DNA from: Laburnicola sp. R22_1
Taxonomy: Eukaryota > Ascomycota > Dothideomycetes > Pleosporales > Didymosphaeriaceae
DNA length: 64,000 nucleotides
Direction of reading: 5' to 3'
NCBI GenBank assembly: GCA_014281115.1
Contig: JACONQ010000006.1
Span: 2,108,001 to 2,172,000 of the forward strand
Part shown: positions 10,488-19,862 of the stretch, in pieces
Layout: each line of letters opens with the position of its first letter
Numbering within the stretch: position 1 is the stretch's first letter
The notes under the pieces: generated by a model
Databases searched by the model: none
Told to the model about the DNA's origin: nothing
What the model saw: only the letters and a program-made list of their open reading frames with translations
Made by a program: the position numbers and the translations under genes

Positions 10488-11329
10488 TGTGTAGAGGTCT
10501 TTAAGCACGAAGACCGCTGGGTGAGGCGAGTTTGAAACGTTGGGATGAACGAGACTTCCACCCGGACTTGGGCATCTCTAATATATGACTGAGCTACCTG
10601 GGAATCCTGCTGCCAAGGTCTGCTTCCGTTGAGAAGTTCCTTCGACTACTCCCGAACAATCCAAGAAGTCTTCCTTGCGACGAGACGACCATGTCGCAGC
10701 TCAACAGTGTGTTCGACCCGAGGCCGTGCCACGAGACGACCATTTACACCGGGTAGTGGGCGAGATTGAGGGCAAAAGACCGCTCGCTAGATGGCACGCC
10801 CTCGTATCGAGGCTCTCTCGGCTGGGTAACTGGCGCCACCGCCATGAAAGAATTCGTGTCCGATGCCAAGATGCTCCCAAAGTCAACACAGCTACCTTTC
10901 CTTTATAGGAGTTACTATACTAACTAAACTGGAAATGCAGTTTGTATACTGTATTGTTGGCTGTCTGGGTCTTGGCATCGGACACGAATTATTTCATGGG
11001 GGTGGCGCCGTTCCCGTCGAGCCCCGCCGTCTGCTGGTCCCTTCCCTGTCCCAAACCAATCACGCCGGTGGGTCTCAACGCTAATTGATCGCAGTTCGCG
11101 CGGAACGTGGATCAGCAAGCATTAGCCATGTGCGGAGAGGTCCTCTGTACGGTGAAAATCCGGGCCAGTCAATTTTTCTCCAGCAAGACCTGCCTTGACT
11201 ACACTTCGTCGTCTGTAAAGCATCACGCCCAATAAACAAGGAGGCAACCTGACTTTCGGGTCCTGGCATCTTCATACTTAACTCATCACTCGGTCTTCGC
11301 CCCTCGTGTTTCCTTTCGGCTCAATCGAC
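10488..11329. promoter_or_regulatory. Divergent promoter of the SDR and MFS genes, interrupted by a MITE
   Basis: The SDR (minus) and the MFS transporter (plus) are transcribed away from this 842-bp region, so common control elements are likely. A 178-bp inverted-repeat element (10832-11009) sits in the middle, separating the two half-promoters. No gene was seen. Confidence 0.6.
10832..11009. mobile_element. MITE family A, copy 1 (least mutated)
   Basis: Near-perfect terminal inverted repeats: the left arm begins GGCGCCACC then CCATGAAAGAATTCGTGTCC, and the right arm is its reverse complement ending at 11009. The inner arm GATGCCAAGA is also matched on both sides. About 178 bp long with no coding capacity. 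Two further copies lie at 35025-35288 and 36166-36405. This copy keeps G/C where the others have A/T (GGTCTTGGCATCGG here, GGTCTTAGTATCAG there). Confidence 0.85.
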
Positions 11330-12899
11330 ATGTCTTCGACAGAAAAATCTCTCGACCAAGTCGACATCGACACCAAAAGTATGGATGGTCCAAAGCATGA
11401 GCACCACGAAATCACGGCAGCTGGGATTTCGTGGACGGCCGAGGAGGAGAAGAAACTTCTGCGAAGAATCGACTTGTATCTTTTGCCGATAATGTGGCTC
11501 ATGTATCTCCTTTCGTACATGGACCGGACAAAGTAAGACAAGAGCAACCCCTTCCGAGATACGTTAATAACAGCCCTGTTGCATCGGCAATGCAAAGATT
11601 GCGGGCATGCAGGAGGATCTCGGCCTTACATCGAACCAGTACAGTATTGCGCTGGTCGTCTTCTTCGGTACGTGCAGCGAAAATTTTGCCCTGCCACCAT
11701 ACTGACAGACACAGTCACATATGTCGTCTTCGAAGTGCCTTCCAACATGTTGATTGTCAGAATCAAGCCATCCGTTTATCTCCCGATCATCATGACTATC
11801 TGGGGCGCCTTGACCTGCTGCATGGCTGCTGTCAAGGATTACAAGCACCTGATCGTTCTTCGTATCTTTGTCGGTGTCTTCGAAGCCGGTTTCGGCCCCG
11901 CTATACTGTTGCTCTTGTCGAGCTGGTACAAGCGTGAAGAACAGTCCAAGCGTTTCTCCGTCTATATCTCTGCGGCCATCCTTTCGGGCGCCTTTGGTGG
12001 TCTGCTGGCCGGCGCGATTACTGGTGGTCTTGACGGCGCTGCAGGCATTCGAGGCTGGCGCTGGCTGTTTATAGTAGAGGGGGCTGCAACGATTTTCGTA
12101 GCGCTTCTCTCGTATTTTATCCTTCTCGATTTCCCTGCAAATACTGCCAGGTTCTCGGAGCGCGAGAAGGCCATTGCTATGGCTCGATTGGTGGGTATTC
12201 AATCGTCTGCGGAAGGTTCCAAGAGAATGGGCAAGGGCAAATCGTTCATTCTTGCTATCAAAGACTGGCGCACCATCGGTTTCGTTCTCGGTTACATGGT
12301 AAGCGCATTTTGTGGTTCTTTCTCAGAAGGATCCTGCATCTAACGCGTTGAAGGTCATTGTCGGCTCCTCCACTCTCTCCTACTTCTACCCGACCCTCGT
12401 CAACGGTCTCGGCTACACTTCCACTGTCCAGGCGCAATACATGACCGTCCCCATCTACGCCGTGGCTTTTGTCTGCACCGCCATCACGGGATACTTCGCC
12501 GACCGCGTCCCCAACCACCGCGGTCTCATCATCGCTGGCTGGCTCGGCTTCTCCCTCATAACATCCATCTGCGTCTGTGTCATCTACGACTTCACCGCAC
12601 GCTACGCCCTCCTCGTCCTCATGGCTGCCGGCTTGTGGGCTTCCAACGCCATCTCGCTCTCTTTCGCCGGTGCGACATTCGGAGACATGGACGCCGAAGT
12701 TCGAGGCGTTTCGCTCGCGCTCGTCAACGCGCTGGGTAACCTTGCCCAAATCTACGGCGCGTACCTTTTCCCGGCCGCCGATAAGCCCAAGTATCTTCTG
12801 GGCTTTGGGGTCATTTCGGGCATGCTGGGCTTTGGTGTTGTGGTGTATACTATCATGCATATTCTTACGCGGAGGAAGGATGGACTGGGACTGTTTTAG
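11330..12899 (+). CDS. MFS transporter, anion:cation symporter (ACS/Dal5-like) family
   Basis: Exons 11330-11532, about 11582-11667, 11715-12298 and 12354-12899, 472 aa. The N-terminal cytosolic tail is followed by LLRRIDLYLLPIMWLMYLLSYMDRTN and IGNAKIAGMQEDLGL, the hallmark of the ACS family (allantoate, nicotinate, tartrate and sugar-acid carriers). About 12 membrane segments can be traced, plus VFEVPSNMLI, GVFEAGFGPA and the loop between the two halves. Introns 2 and 3 have normal GT/AG ends. Intron 1 is odd. The conserved frame requires exon 2 to begin at 11582, after TTG. The only nearby AG (11572-11573) leaves the frame one base off. This is a non-canonical acceptor, a sequencing error or a loss-of-function mutation. 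Divergent from the SDR gene, hence probably part of the same uptake/catabolism unit. Confidence 0.8.
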
Positions 12900-13651
12900 A
12901 TGGGGACGGACGTGATGGGCATGGGCGGATCCCGAAAACCCGAAAATATTGGAAGAGGTTAGCTTTCTCTGTATATATTCTTGCGCATATATGAATGGTA
13001 TGAGATTATGATCCTGAGATCTTTATGTGCCAATCTGGTAGTTGTATCGGTGATCGGAAAAGCAACAATGTGAAGCTACCGACGACCCTGTCTCGTTCGT
13101 CTCTCGATTCATAGCTTCGCGATGGGTATGTCTACCAATCACCCTTTCTCCGCTCGCCTTTTGAATCAAATGCGCCTACATGCCGTGACATGTTAGCCGA
13201 CACATCACTCCATCCACCCCTACACTACCACATGCCCTTAACCAACATGAATTCTACAATCACATCTTCTACCACATTCAGCACAGCTAACGCATAACAC
13301 CGCCATAACCCCAATCCAAGCCCCACACCCTGCTCCCTCTTTCCAACAATACCCACCCTGCGGAGGAAAGAGCTAGCGCGTAGAGGTACACGGGAAGGGG
13401 CGCTAGGTACGGCTTGAAGTCCACTATTACGCTGCTATTAGGCGGTTAGTCGGAATGGAATAGGAACAGCATTCACTTGACACGGTGGATTCAATGTGAA
13501 AAGAATGTGGTGACCAAGTGCAGTGCGGAGAGTCGGTGTGAGGCGCGCGCGCAGGCCGCCCGACGAAAGGCAGTTTTACCCGAGCCGCCATCCAACCCAC
13601 AGAATTTCCCACAGCCGCTGATGGTGGCTATCCCCACGCACGACAGCTGAA
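12900..13651. other. Intergenic region, 752 bp, no confident gene
   Basis: 3' flank of the transporter and promoter of the BUD22-like gene. A minus-strand frame at about 13290-13440 reads VDFKPYLAPLPVYLYALALS and looks weakly like a one-helix membrane protein, but no start exon could be joined to it. Confidence 0.35.
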
Positions 13652-14977
13652 ATGCCCAAAAGGAAACGCGCAGAGCCCACGGGCTCTCCCCCCACCGAAA
13701 CACCCGCCGATCGCTCCCTTGGCCGCCGCAAAAAGTTCTGCATCCAGCGCCTCGCCGCTGCGCAAAAGCCCCTCCTCGACGCGCTCCGCCATGCCGCCAG
13801 CCTCGAACGCCAGAAGCACAGTCGCCGGAAGAAGACTGCGCAAGCAAATAAAGACGCAAAGGCAGTGGTGCGCTTGGACGCAGAGTATGTGCACTTGAAG
13901 GCCTTGGAACTTGACAAGGTCGCCGAGCAGCTTCTGCGCAAAACGATTGCGAAGGTGAAGAGCCTCAAGGACAATGAGTGTCTGCCAGAGAGCGTGAGGC
14001 AGATTGAGAAGGGGAATAATGATCCGGCGCTGCTGAATGTCAAAGGGCGGCTGTTCAAGGTGGATGCTGTGCGCAAGGCCGTGGACGAGGTCATTGATGA
14101 CCTAAAGGAGATTGTGGGCGCTGGTGGGGTGATTGGGAAGGAGCAAGGTGAAGGAGACAGGCACAAGAAGGCGAAGATGCAAGAGGAGGAAGACGAGGCA
14201 TTCCCAGAGGATGCTGAGTACGGCAGCGATGCCTTCGCAGCACTCGACGCACTCATCGCTGCGCCATCTTCTGCGGAGGGTGATAGCGAGGATTCTCTGT
14301 CAGATGGCCATCGTCCGCCGAGCGAAGAAGACATGGGGAGCGAGGACGACGAGGACGATGACGATCTATCGGACGCGGTAGGATTGCCCGGCGCCGATGC
14401 TACAATACTCCCTTCACACGATTTGAGCGATGTGGAAGAGTCTGGCGCTACGTCAAATTCAGGCGTAGTAGAGGATCTGGAAGTGGAGTCTGCGTCTGCG
14501 TCGGACGAAGCCTCGATCCCACTACCAAAAGCGAAACGAAAAACCCTAGTCCCAGCCAAAGTATCCGACTCGACATTCATCCCCGCCCTCAGCCACGCCG
14601 CCTACTTCTCCAACTCCGACTCCGAAGCCTCCGATCTCGACGAAGAAATTGCGCCCAGGAAGAACCGCAGAGGCCAGAAAGCGCGGCAGAAGATCTGGGA
14701 AGCCAAGTTCAAGGACAAGGCGAAGCATCTGCAGAAACAAGAGCGGAACCAAGGCTGGGATCCTAAGCGGGGCGCTGTGGGCGATCGAAGTGGTAGGAAC
14801 GGACGGCCTACGGGCAGAGGACCGGAACAGAGCGGTGCCAATGAGCAGCCGCTGGGTCCGAAGAAGACGAAGAAGGACGATGTGGGCGAGTTGCATCCTA
14901 GTTGGCAAGCTGCAAAGGCGGCGAGGGAGAAGAAGATGTCTGTTAAGCCACAGGGCACGAAGGTGGTGTTTGATTGA
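13652..14977 (+). CDS. BUD22: Bud22-like ribosome biogenesis protein
   Basis: Intronless, 441 aa. It starts MPKRKRAEPTGS with a basic nucleolar-type N-terminus. Residues about 25-150 form the basic helical BUD22 N-terminal region (RLAAAQKPLLDALRHAASLE, then LNVKGRLFKVDAVRKAVDEV). The centre is long, acidic and Ser-rich (EDDEDDDDLSD). A basic stretch RKNRRGQKARQKIWEAKF precedes the C-terminal family signature LHPSWQAAKAAREKK ... GTKVVFD. In yeast Bud22 is needed for small-subunit rRNA processing in the nucleolus, and human SRFBP1 is related. The protein runs to its natural end and looks intact. Confidence 0.85.
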   Translation: MPKRKRAEPTGSPPTETPADRSLGRRKKFCIQRLAAAQKPLLDALRHAASLERQKHSRRKKTAQANKDAKAVVRLDAEYVHLKALELDKVAEQLLRKTIAKVKSLKDNECLPESVRQIEKGNNDPALLNVKGRLFKVDAVRKAVDEVIDDLKEIVGAGGVIGKEQGEGDRHKKAKMQEEEDEAFPEDAEYGSDAFAALDALIAAPSSAEGDSEDSLSDGHRPPSEEDMGSEDDEDDDDLSDAVGLPGADATILPSHDLSDVEESGATSNSGVVEDLEVESASASDEASIPLPKAKRKTLVPAKVSDSTFIPALSHAAYFSNSDSEASDLDEEIAPRKNRRGQKARQKIWEAKFKDKAKHLQKQERNQGWDPKRGAVGDRSGRNGRPTGRGPEQSGANEQPLGPKKTKKDDVGELHPSWQAAKAAREKKMSVKPQGTKVVFD

Positions 14978-15523
14978 TAGTTGCGATGCCCATTGCCGAC
15001 TGCATTTCTGATACTGATTGTAGCAGTCTGCTGCATGTATCTGTCCATAACGGCCATGCATACTGGGAGGGAAGAATCAGAATTTTCCCATAGCTCCATA
15101 TCTCCGTTACCGCCTTCTACCTCTACGGTATATCCTACACTTTGATAACTAACGATACTAGTCTCCCACGTGTACTGGAGCATCACATCACTGCCGCGTA
15201 CCTGATGCTCGGAAGCCCCGATAGCAAGACTTCGTCCTATTCACTATCCAGGTACCTGGCTGCGCGCCAGACCCTGCATGTAGTCCCCAGCCGGCGCACG
15301 TGTAAATCTGAATGGCCAGCCCCATATCGGACGTCGATTACTCCTTACCGCAATAGGCAACTCGATAGGAGCCGAGATGCACGCCAAGCATGTAGGGCGC
15401 CTTCCTTTTGCGAGACGGGATTCGCCACGGAGGATGCCATAAAAGGAGCCGCAGACGTGAGCTTTTCCCATCCACGAGATTCGCGACGGTTTGCGACGCG
15501 AGAATGAACTTGTGGTCGCGAAT
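14978..15523. other. Intergenic region, 546 bp, promoter of the 5'-nucleotidase gene
   Basis: No gene with conserved character was seen. It should contain the BUD22 3' end and the promoter and leader of the next gene. Confidence 0.4.
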
Positions 15524-17191
15524 ATGAAGGTTTCTACGTCGGGACCACTGCTCGCGCTTTCTGCGATGGGCTTGGCGACCGCCGAGGATGCTTTGTATAG
15601 TCGCCGGCTTATGAAGCGTGGATTGGATGCTCAGGGAAATTACAACGTTTGTAAGATTTCTGTTCTTTCATTGAACTCCCGACTGATGATTCTAGCCTTC
15701 TTCCACATCAATGATGTGCACGCCCATCTCGACGAGTTCAGCTCATCTGGAACGGACTGTACCAGACCTGAAAGAGGATGCTACGGTGGTTACTCTCGCG
15801 TCAAGCATGTAATTGACACGCAGCGGCCCAACTACAACGACAGCCTCTGGCTCAACATGGGCGATGAGTTCCAAGGCACCCTTTTCTACAGCTACTACCG
15901 CGGCGAGAAGATCGCTGAGACGATGAACCAACTGGGATTCGACGCCATGGTTCCTGGTAACCATGAATTTGACCATGGCGACGAAGAGCTCGGCGCATTC
16001 CTTCAAAATCTAACCAACATCCCCATCATCTCGGCAAACATCCAGTCGGACAACGAAATCTTGAACAAGACCATCAAGCCATACCACATCTTCTGGGAGA
16101 AGGGCCTTGCTATCATCGGCGTTACTACAGAGGACACCAAGAGCATTTCGAATCCTGGCGCAGGAACCACCTTCAGCAGTGCAGTCGAAGCAGTGCAAAA
16201 TGCCATCGATGAGATCAAGGCAACCACCAACATCACCAGGATCGCAGCCATGACCCACATTGGCTTCGGAAAAGACAAGGAGCTCGCGGCTGCGACCCGC
16301 GGTCTCCAGCTCATCATGGGCGGCCACAGCCACACTCTCCTCGGCAACATGGCCGACGCCGAGAGTTCCTACCCGACCATCGCCAAAAACCAAGACGGCG
16401 ACGAAGTCTTCATCGTCACCGCGTACCGCTGGGGAGAGTACGTCGGCTACATCGACGTAACGTACGATCGCGAAGGCAAGATCCTGGCGTACCACGGCGC
16501 CCCCATCCACATCACCAACACGACCACCCAAGACCCCGATCTGCAAGCCCAAATCGACGAATGGCGCGAACCCTTCGCAGAGTTCGCCGCCCAAGTCCTC
16601 GGCGTATCCAACGTCGTCCTCGACCAAACGACGTGCCAGCAAAAAGAGTGTCTGCTCGGCGACTTCATGGCCGACGCCATGTACGAGTACCGCGCCGGCG
16701 CCGGCGAAGACGTCGCCTTCGCCATCATCAACGCGGGAGGTATCCGCGCAACCATCGACGACGGAAACATCACCCGCGGCGAAGTCCTCACCTCGTTCCC
16801 CTTTGGCAACTCCGTCGTCGAGCAGAGCATCAGCGGCGCGGATCTGCGTCACGTCCTCGAGGGCATCGTGTCCGGCGTGTCGCAGATCAACGGCAACGAA
16901 GTCACGTCTTTCCTGCAGATTTCGCGCACGCTACGCATCCAGTATAACCCCGAGAACGCGGCAGGTAGCCAGCTCGTCAACGTGACTATTAAGAACGAGA
17001 CGCTAGATGATGCGGTGCAGTACAAGTATGTCACGTTGGACTTTATCGCTGGAGGCGGTGACAATTTCTTTGCTCCGACTAACGATTTTGTCGCGCTGGA
17101 TACGCAGGACGAGGTGCTGGTGCAGTATATTGAGAAGACGACGCCGGTGGATATTGCGTTGGATGGGCGGATCGAGGTCGTGAGTTCGTAG
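15524..17191 (+). CDS. Secreted 5'-nucleotidase / 2',3'-cyclic phosphodiesterase-type metallophosphoesterase
   Basis: Exons 15524-15650 and 15696-17191, 540 aa. The start at 15524 gives a signal peptide MKVSTSGPLLALSAMGLATA; a Kex2-like LMKR site follows at about 30-33. Catalytic metal motifs are FHINDVHAHLD, NMGDEFQGTLF, MVPGNHEFDHG, AMTHIGFG and IMGGHSHTLL. The 5_nucleotid_C domain is visible from CLLGDFMADAMYEY through INAGGIRATIDDGNITRGEV and SFPFGN to FIAGGGDNFF. Expected role is extracellular or periplasmic phosphate and nucleoside scavenging; no GPI signal was seen. The 45-nt intron (GTAAGA..TCTAG) is divisible by three and has no stop, so unspliced mRNA would give the same protein with 15 extra residues ahead of the first metal motif. 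Confidence 0.87.
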   Translation: MKVSTSGPLLALSAMGLATAEDALYSRRLMKRGLDAQGNYNVCKISVLSLNSRLMILAFFHINDVHAHLDEFSSSGTDCTRPERGCYGGYSRVKHVIDTQRPNYNDSLWLNMGDEFQGTLFYSYYRGEKIAETMNQLGFDAMVPGNHEFDHGDEELGAFLQNLTNIPIISANIQSDNEILNKTIKPYHIFWEKGLAIIGVTTEDTKSISNPGAGTTFSSAVEAVQNAIDEIKATTNITRIAAMTHIGFGKDKELAAATRGLQLIMGGHSHTLLGNMADAESSYPTIAKNQDGDEVFIVTAYRWGEYVGYIDVTYDREGKILAYHGAPIHITNTTTQDPDLQAQIDEWREPFAEFAAQVLGVSNVVLDQTTCQQKECLLGDFMADAMYEYRAGAGEDVAFAIINAGGIRATIDDGNITRGEVLTSFPFGNSVVEQSISGADLRHVLEGIVSGVSQINGNEVTSFLQISRTLRIQYNPENAAGSQLVNVTIKNETLDDAVQYKYVTLDFIAGGGDNFFAPTNDFVALDTQDEVLVQYIEKTTPVDIALDGRIEVVSS

Positions 17192-17674
17192 GGGATGGAT
17201 TGCGAAGGATTAACATATTTGTCTGATCAAAAAGTATGTATAAATCAATTGTAGGTCAAGCAGACGGAAATAAGACGTTAAAACGGTTCAAAAGACATGG
17301 AGTCAAACTTTGCTTGTGTTTCTCAAGGTATCAAGGCATTTGCTTTGTCTCCGACGTCTTCCGGAGGGATTTGGACATCGAATACCCCGCTTCGTGACCT
17401 GTGCTACACCATCCTCTGGTCAAATCACTCCGCCCCCACGATATTGACCAGGTGCTGCCACATGCCCGTGCTGGAAGCCTAGTCAAGTGTACCACAAACC
17501 AGCCCAACGATCACATAACTCTATTCGGCGACTTTCTATATACCTAACAGAGACCCACGTCGTACAACCCAACGAATCACCACTCCGTAACTGTGCCGCA
17601 TACCTCAGATACAACTACAACATCTCCAGCGCTGCTCCACCCCGTTCTTCCCGTCGTGAACACTACACCAAGTC
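17192..17674. other. Intergenic region, 483 bp, no gene seen
   Basis: Lies between the 5'-nucleotidase gene and the hydrolase gene, both on the plus strand. No repeat or coding frame recognised. Confidence 0.4.
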
Positions 17675-18485
17675 ATGGCGTCCACCCGCCCCTTCATCGT
17701 CCTCCTCCCCGGCGGCTCTCAAAACCCCACCCACTACGGCTATCTATCCCACCTCCTCCAACTTGCCGGCTACCCCACCTACTCCGCTCTTCTCCCCTCG
17801 GTAGGTGCGTCAGCGAAAGTGACTACCGAGGACGACGTGGCCTATATCCGAGATAGGATGATTTTGCCTATCCTCGATCACGAGGCGCACGACGTAATCC
17901 TCTTCATGCACTCGTACAGCGGCGTTCCCGGCAGCGCAGCAGCACAGGGCAAAAAGACTAGCGTGATTGGGCAGATTTTTTGTGCGGCTATTGTGCAGAA
18001 AGGCGCCGATGGAACCGACATCTTCACTGCCTCGGGGGGTTAGCTTCCCCCCATATCTGAGACCCGATGTACGTTCCATTCACTAAGGTTATGCTTGCAC
18101 GATGGGTACTAATTCATGGATACAGCCTGACGCAAACCTCGTCCGATGCGACGACCGTATCCCCCCTTTATATCCCGAGGCACCACCAGCTCTGGCAGAC
18201 GCAGCTGCTGCGTCAACGATGGCGCAGGGCTTGACGTCGTTTTACTCGCCCATGCCTCGGGCGTCGTGGGATAGCGACGAGTTTAAGGGGAGGGTAGTTT
18301 ACCTTCGGACGGTCAAGGATACAGGACTCCTGGTTTTTGTGCAGCAGATGATGATTGATGATGCCAAAGGGGTGGAATGGGTTCTTAAAGACATTGAGAG
18401 CGATCATTCGCCGCAGATTTTTCAGCCGGAGAGGTTTTGTGGGATGCTGGTTGAATTGGCGGGAAAGTTTGAGGAGGAAGTTTGA
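17675..18485 (+). pseudogene. Alpha/beta hydrolase, interrupted by a one-base frameshift
   Basis: Exon 1 starts MASTRPFIVLLPGGSQNPTH and contains the nucleophile-elbow region VILFMHSYSGVPG (Ser in HSYSG). A 57-nt intron (18069-18125, GTACGT..ACAG) joins PPYLRPD to PDANLVRCDDRIPPLYPEAP, and the gene ends with the lid and His region DIESDHSPQIFQPERF at 18485. As written, the frame runs into TAG at 18041-18043. Removing one G from the run of six at 18034-18039 restores a continuous family-like protein of about 250 aa. The family is the fungal AB_hydrolase_6-like group of small hydrolases and esterases. It is either a homopolymer error in the sequence or a recent pseudogene. Confidence 0.75.
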
Positions 18486-19862
18486 GGATGTGGGCAGCAG
18501 GGGTGAGCAGGTCGAAATAATGCTACGCTGCGTTGGGGAGGCGTGGTTTTGGGTCGCCCGGGTGTATTTTGTGTAATATGAATTGGTTACTATCTTTGCA
18601 CGTGGTTTCCCGTGAATGGTGAAGTGAATGTCAAGGGTCGTGGATCAGAGACTCAGGGCAAAGGAAGATCGTACGTCTAAGAAGGGTTTGATACGGGCTC
18701 TGGGATGCCTTACAACGTATAGTCGGTATTGATGCAAAAGAGAGTACATTGTACGTACAGCCAATAGAGCTCGGCGGGTGCTCCATTTCGACTCTGAATC
18801 TGGTTGATCGGTCGCTCGATGAGCGTGAAGACGCTGGACTTCTTATACATTTCGATTTAGCAATATGTCACAGGGATAGAGATAGTATAGTAAGACTCGG
18901 CCAACCAATTGTGCGACAAAGGGTGACATGGCCCACATGAAACGTCTTGAACTTCTAGCATCCTACTGTAGATAATCTAAGGTTATTGTTGATGTTTGAA
19001 ATCTCCTTCTGGGGCCTTCAACGAAGCTTTCTGCATTGTTGGAGCGTTGAGATCCTTAGTCGAAAGTTGAGGCAATTGTTGATTGTAACTATTGAGCTAT
19101 GGGAGCCCCGTATACTCCTGAGTAGAGCACGGGCCAAGGCGCTGACGTAATCACAGCACCGCTGACGTAATCACCTAAAATCCGTCACATGCATCAATCT
19201 CTACACAAATTTCGACGAAGTTGTGTGCATTTCTAGCACTATCTACACTTCTAGACAATGTGCACAATGCATGGTGGCTGGAGAAGGAGCGTGGAAGGCA
19301 AAGCAAGAGCGTACGTGGAAGGGAACAAAAGCATGGCCTCAGTTGATTGACCGGTACTGAATAAGTCCGTTGTCAAAAGGGATACTGCACTAACCAAAGA
19401 TTCTTGAAATGATGTTCTACTATTCATGCAGTGCTGACTCTAGATTGAAAAAGAACGAAGTTCCAGATGTCCTCGTTCACGTCATCGTTCAACGACCGCC
19501 TGATCCACGCTTTCACTGCCTCGTGATTCTCGCCGCAACCACCAGTATTCACCAATATTTCACACAAAGCTTACAATAGCTCGCGACAATAGCTTATGAC
19601 GCGCCGCCGGGGCCTTAGCGCTCCGTGCACACCTACGCTCTCTCTTAAAGCGCCGCCCCCGCCCACAGCATCGCGCTCACCCACTGCGCGCCCCTGATCT
19701 TCAACTTTGTACCACTTCAGTGCACATAAACTGCACTAAGGCCTTGAAAATCCCAAGTTGCATCTACCAGCGCGCTACCTGCCTCATCATTCTTTCTACT
19801 CCACTCCTACCCTATCCACCCCACTTTTGTCTATTCCCAACCCCAACATTGAGGCATCCAGT
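18486..19862. other. Intergenic region, 1.4 kb, with paired CRE-like sites
   Basis: No gene seen. The segment 19141-19175 carries two copies of GCTGACGTAATCAC (own entry). The last 250 bp form a pyrimidine-rich leader before the CCCH gene. Confidence 0.4.
19141..19176. promoter_or_regulatory. Two tandem TGACGTAA sites (bZIP/ATF-CREB-like)
   Basis: GCTGACGTAATCAC occurs twice, 19 bp apart, each with TGACGTAA, the core bound by Atf1/CreA-type and AP-1-like bZIP factors in fungi. They lie about 700 bp upstream of the next plus-strand start codon. Function is inferred from the motif only. Confidence 0.45.

Noticed and set aside
13290..13612. Possible minus-strand small membrane protein (VDFKPYLAPLPVYLYALALS)
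   Set aside because: The hydrophobic frame is attractive, but no exon with an ATG joins it in phase. The donor at about 13582 leads to the wrong frame or to frames without a start.
13576..14580. Long minus-strand frame of 334 codons
   Set aside because: It is antisense to BUD22 and very Ser-rich, the expected mirror of acidic GAx/GAy codons.
16010..16852. Long minus-strand frame of 280 codons
   Set aside because: It is antisense to the 5'-nucleotidase gene and Val/Asp/Gly-rich because of codon bias in that gene.
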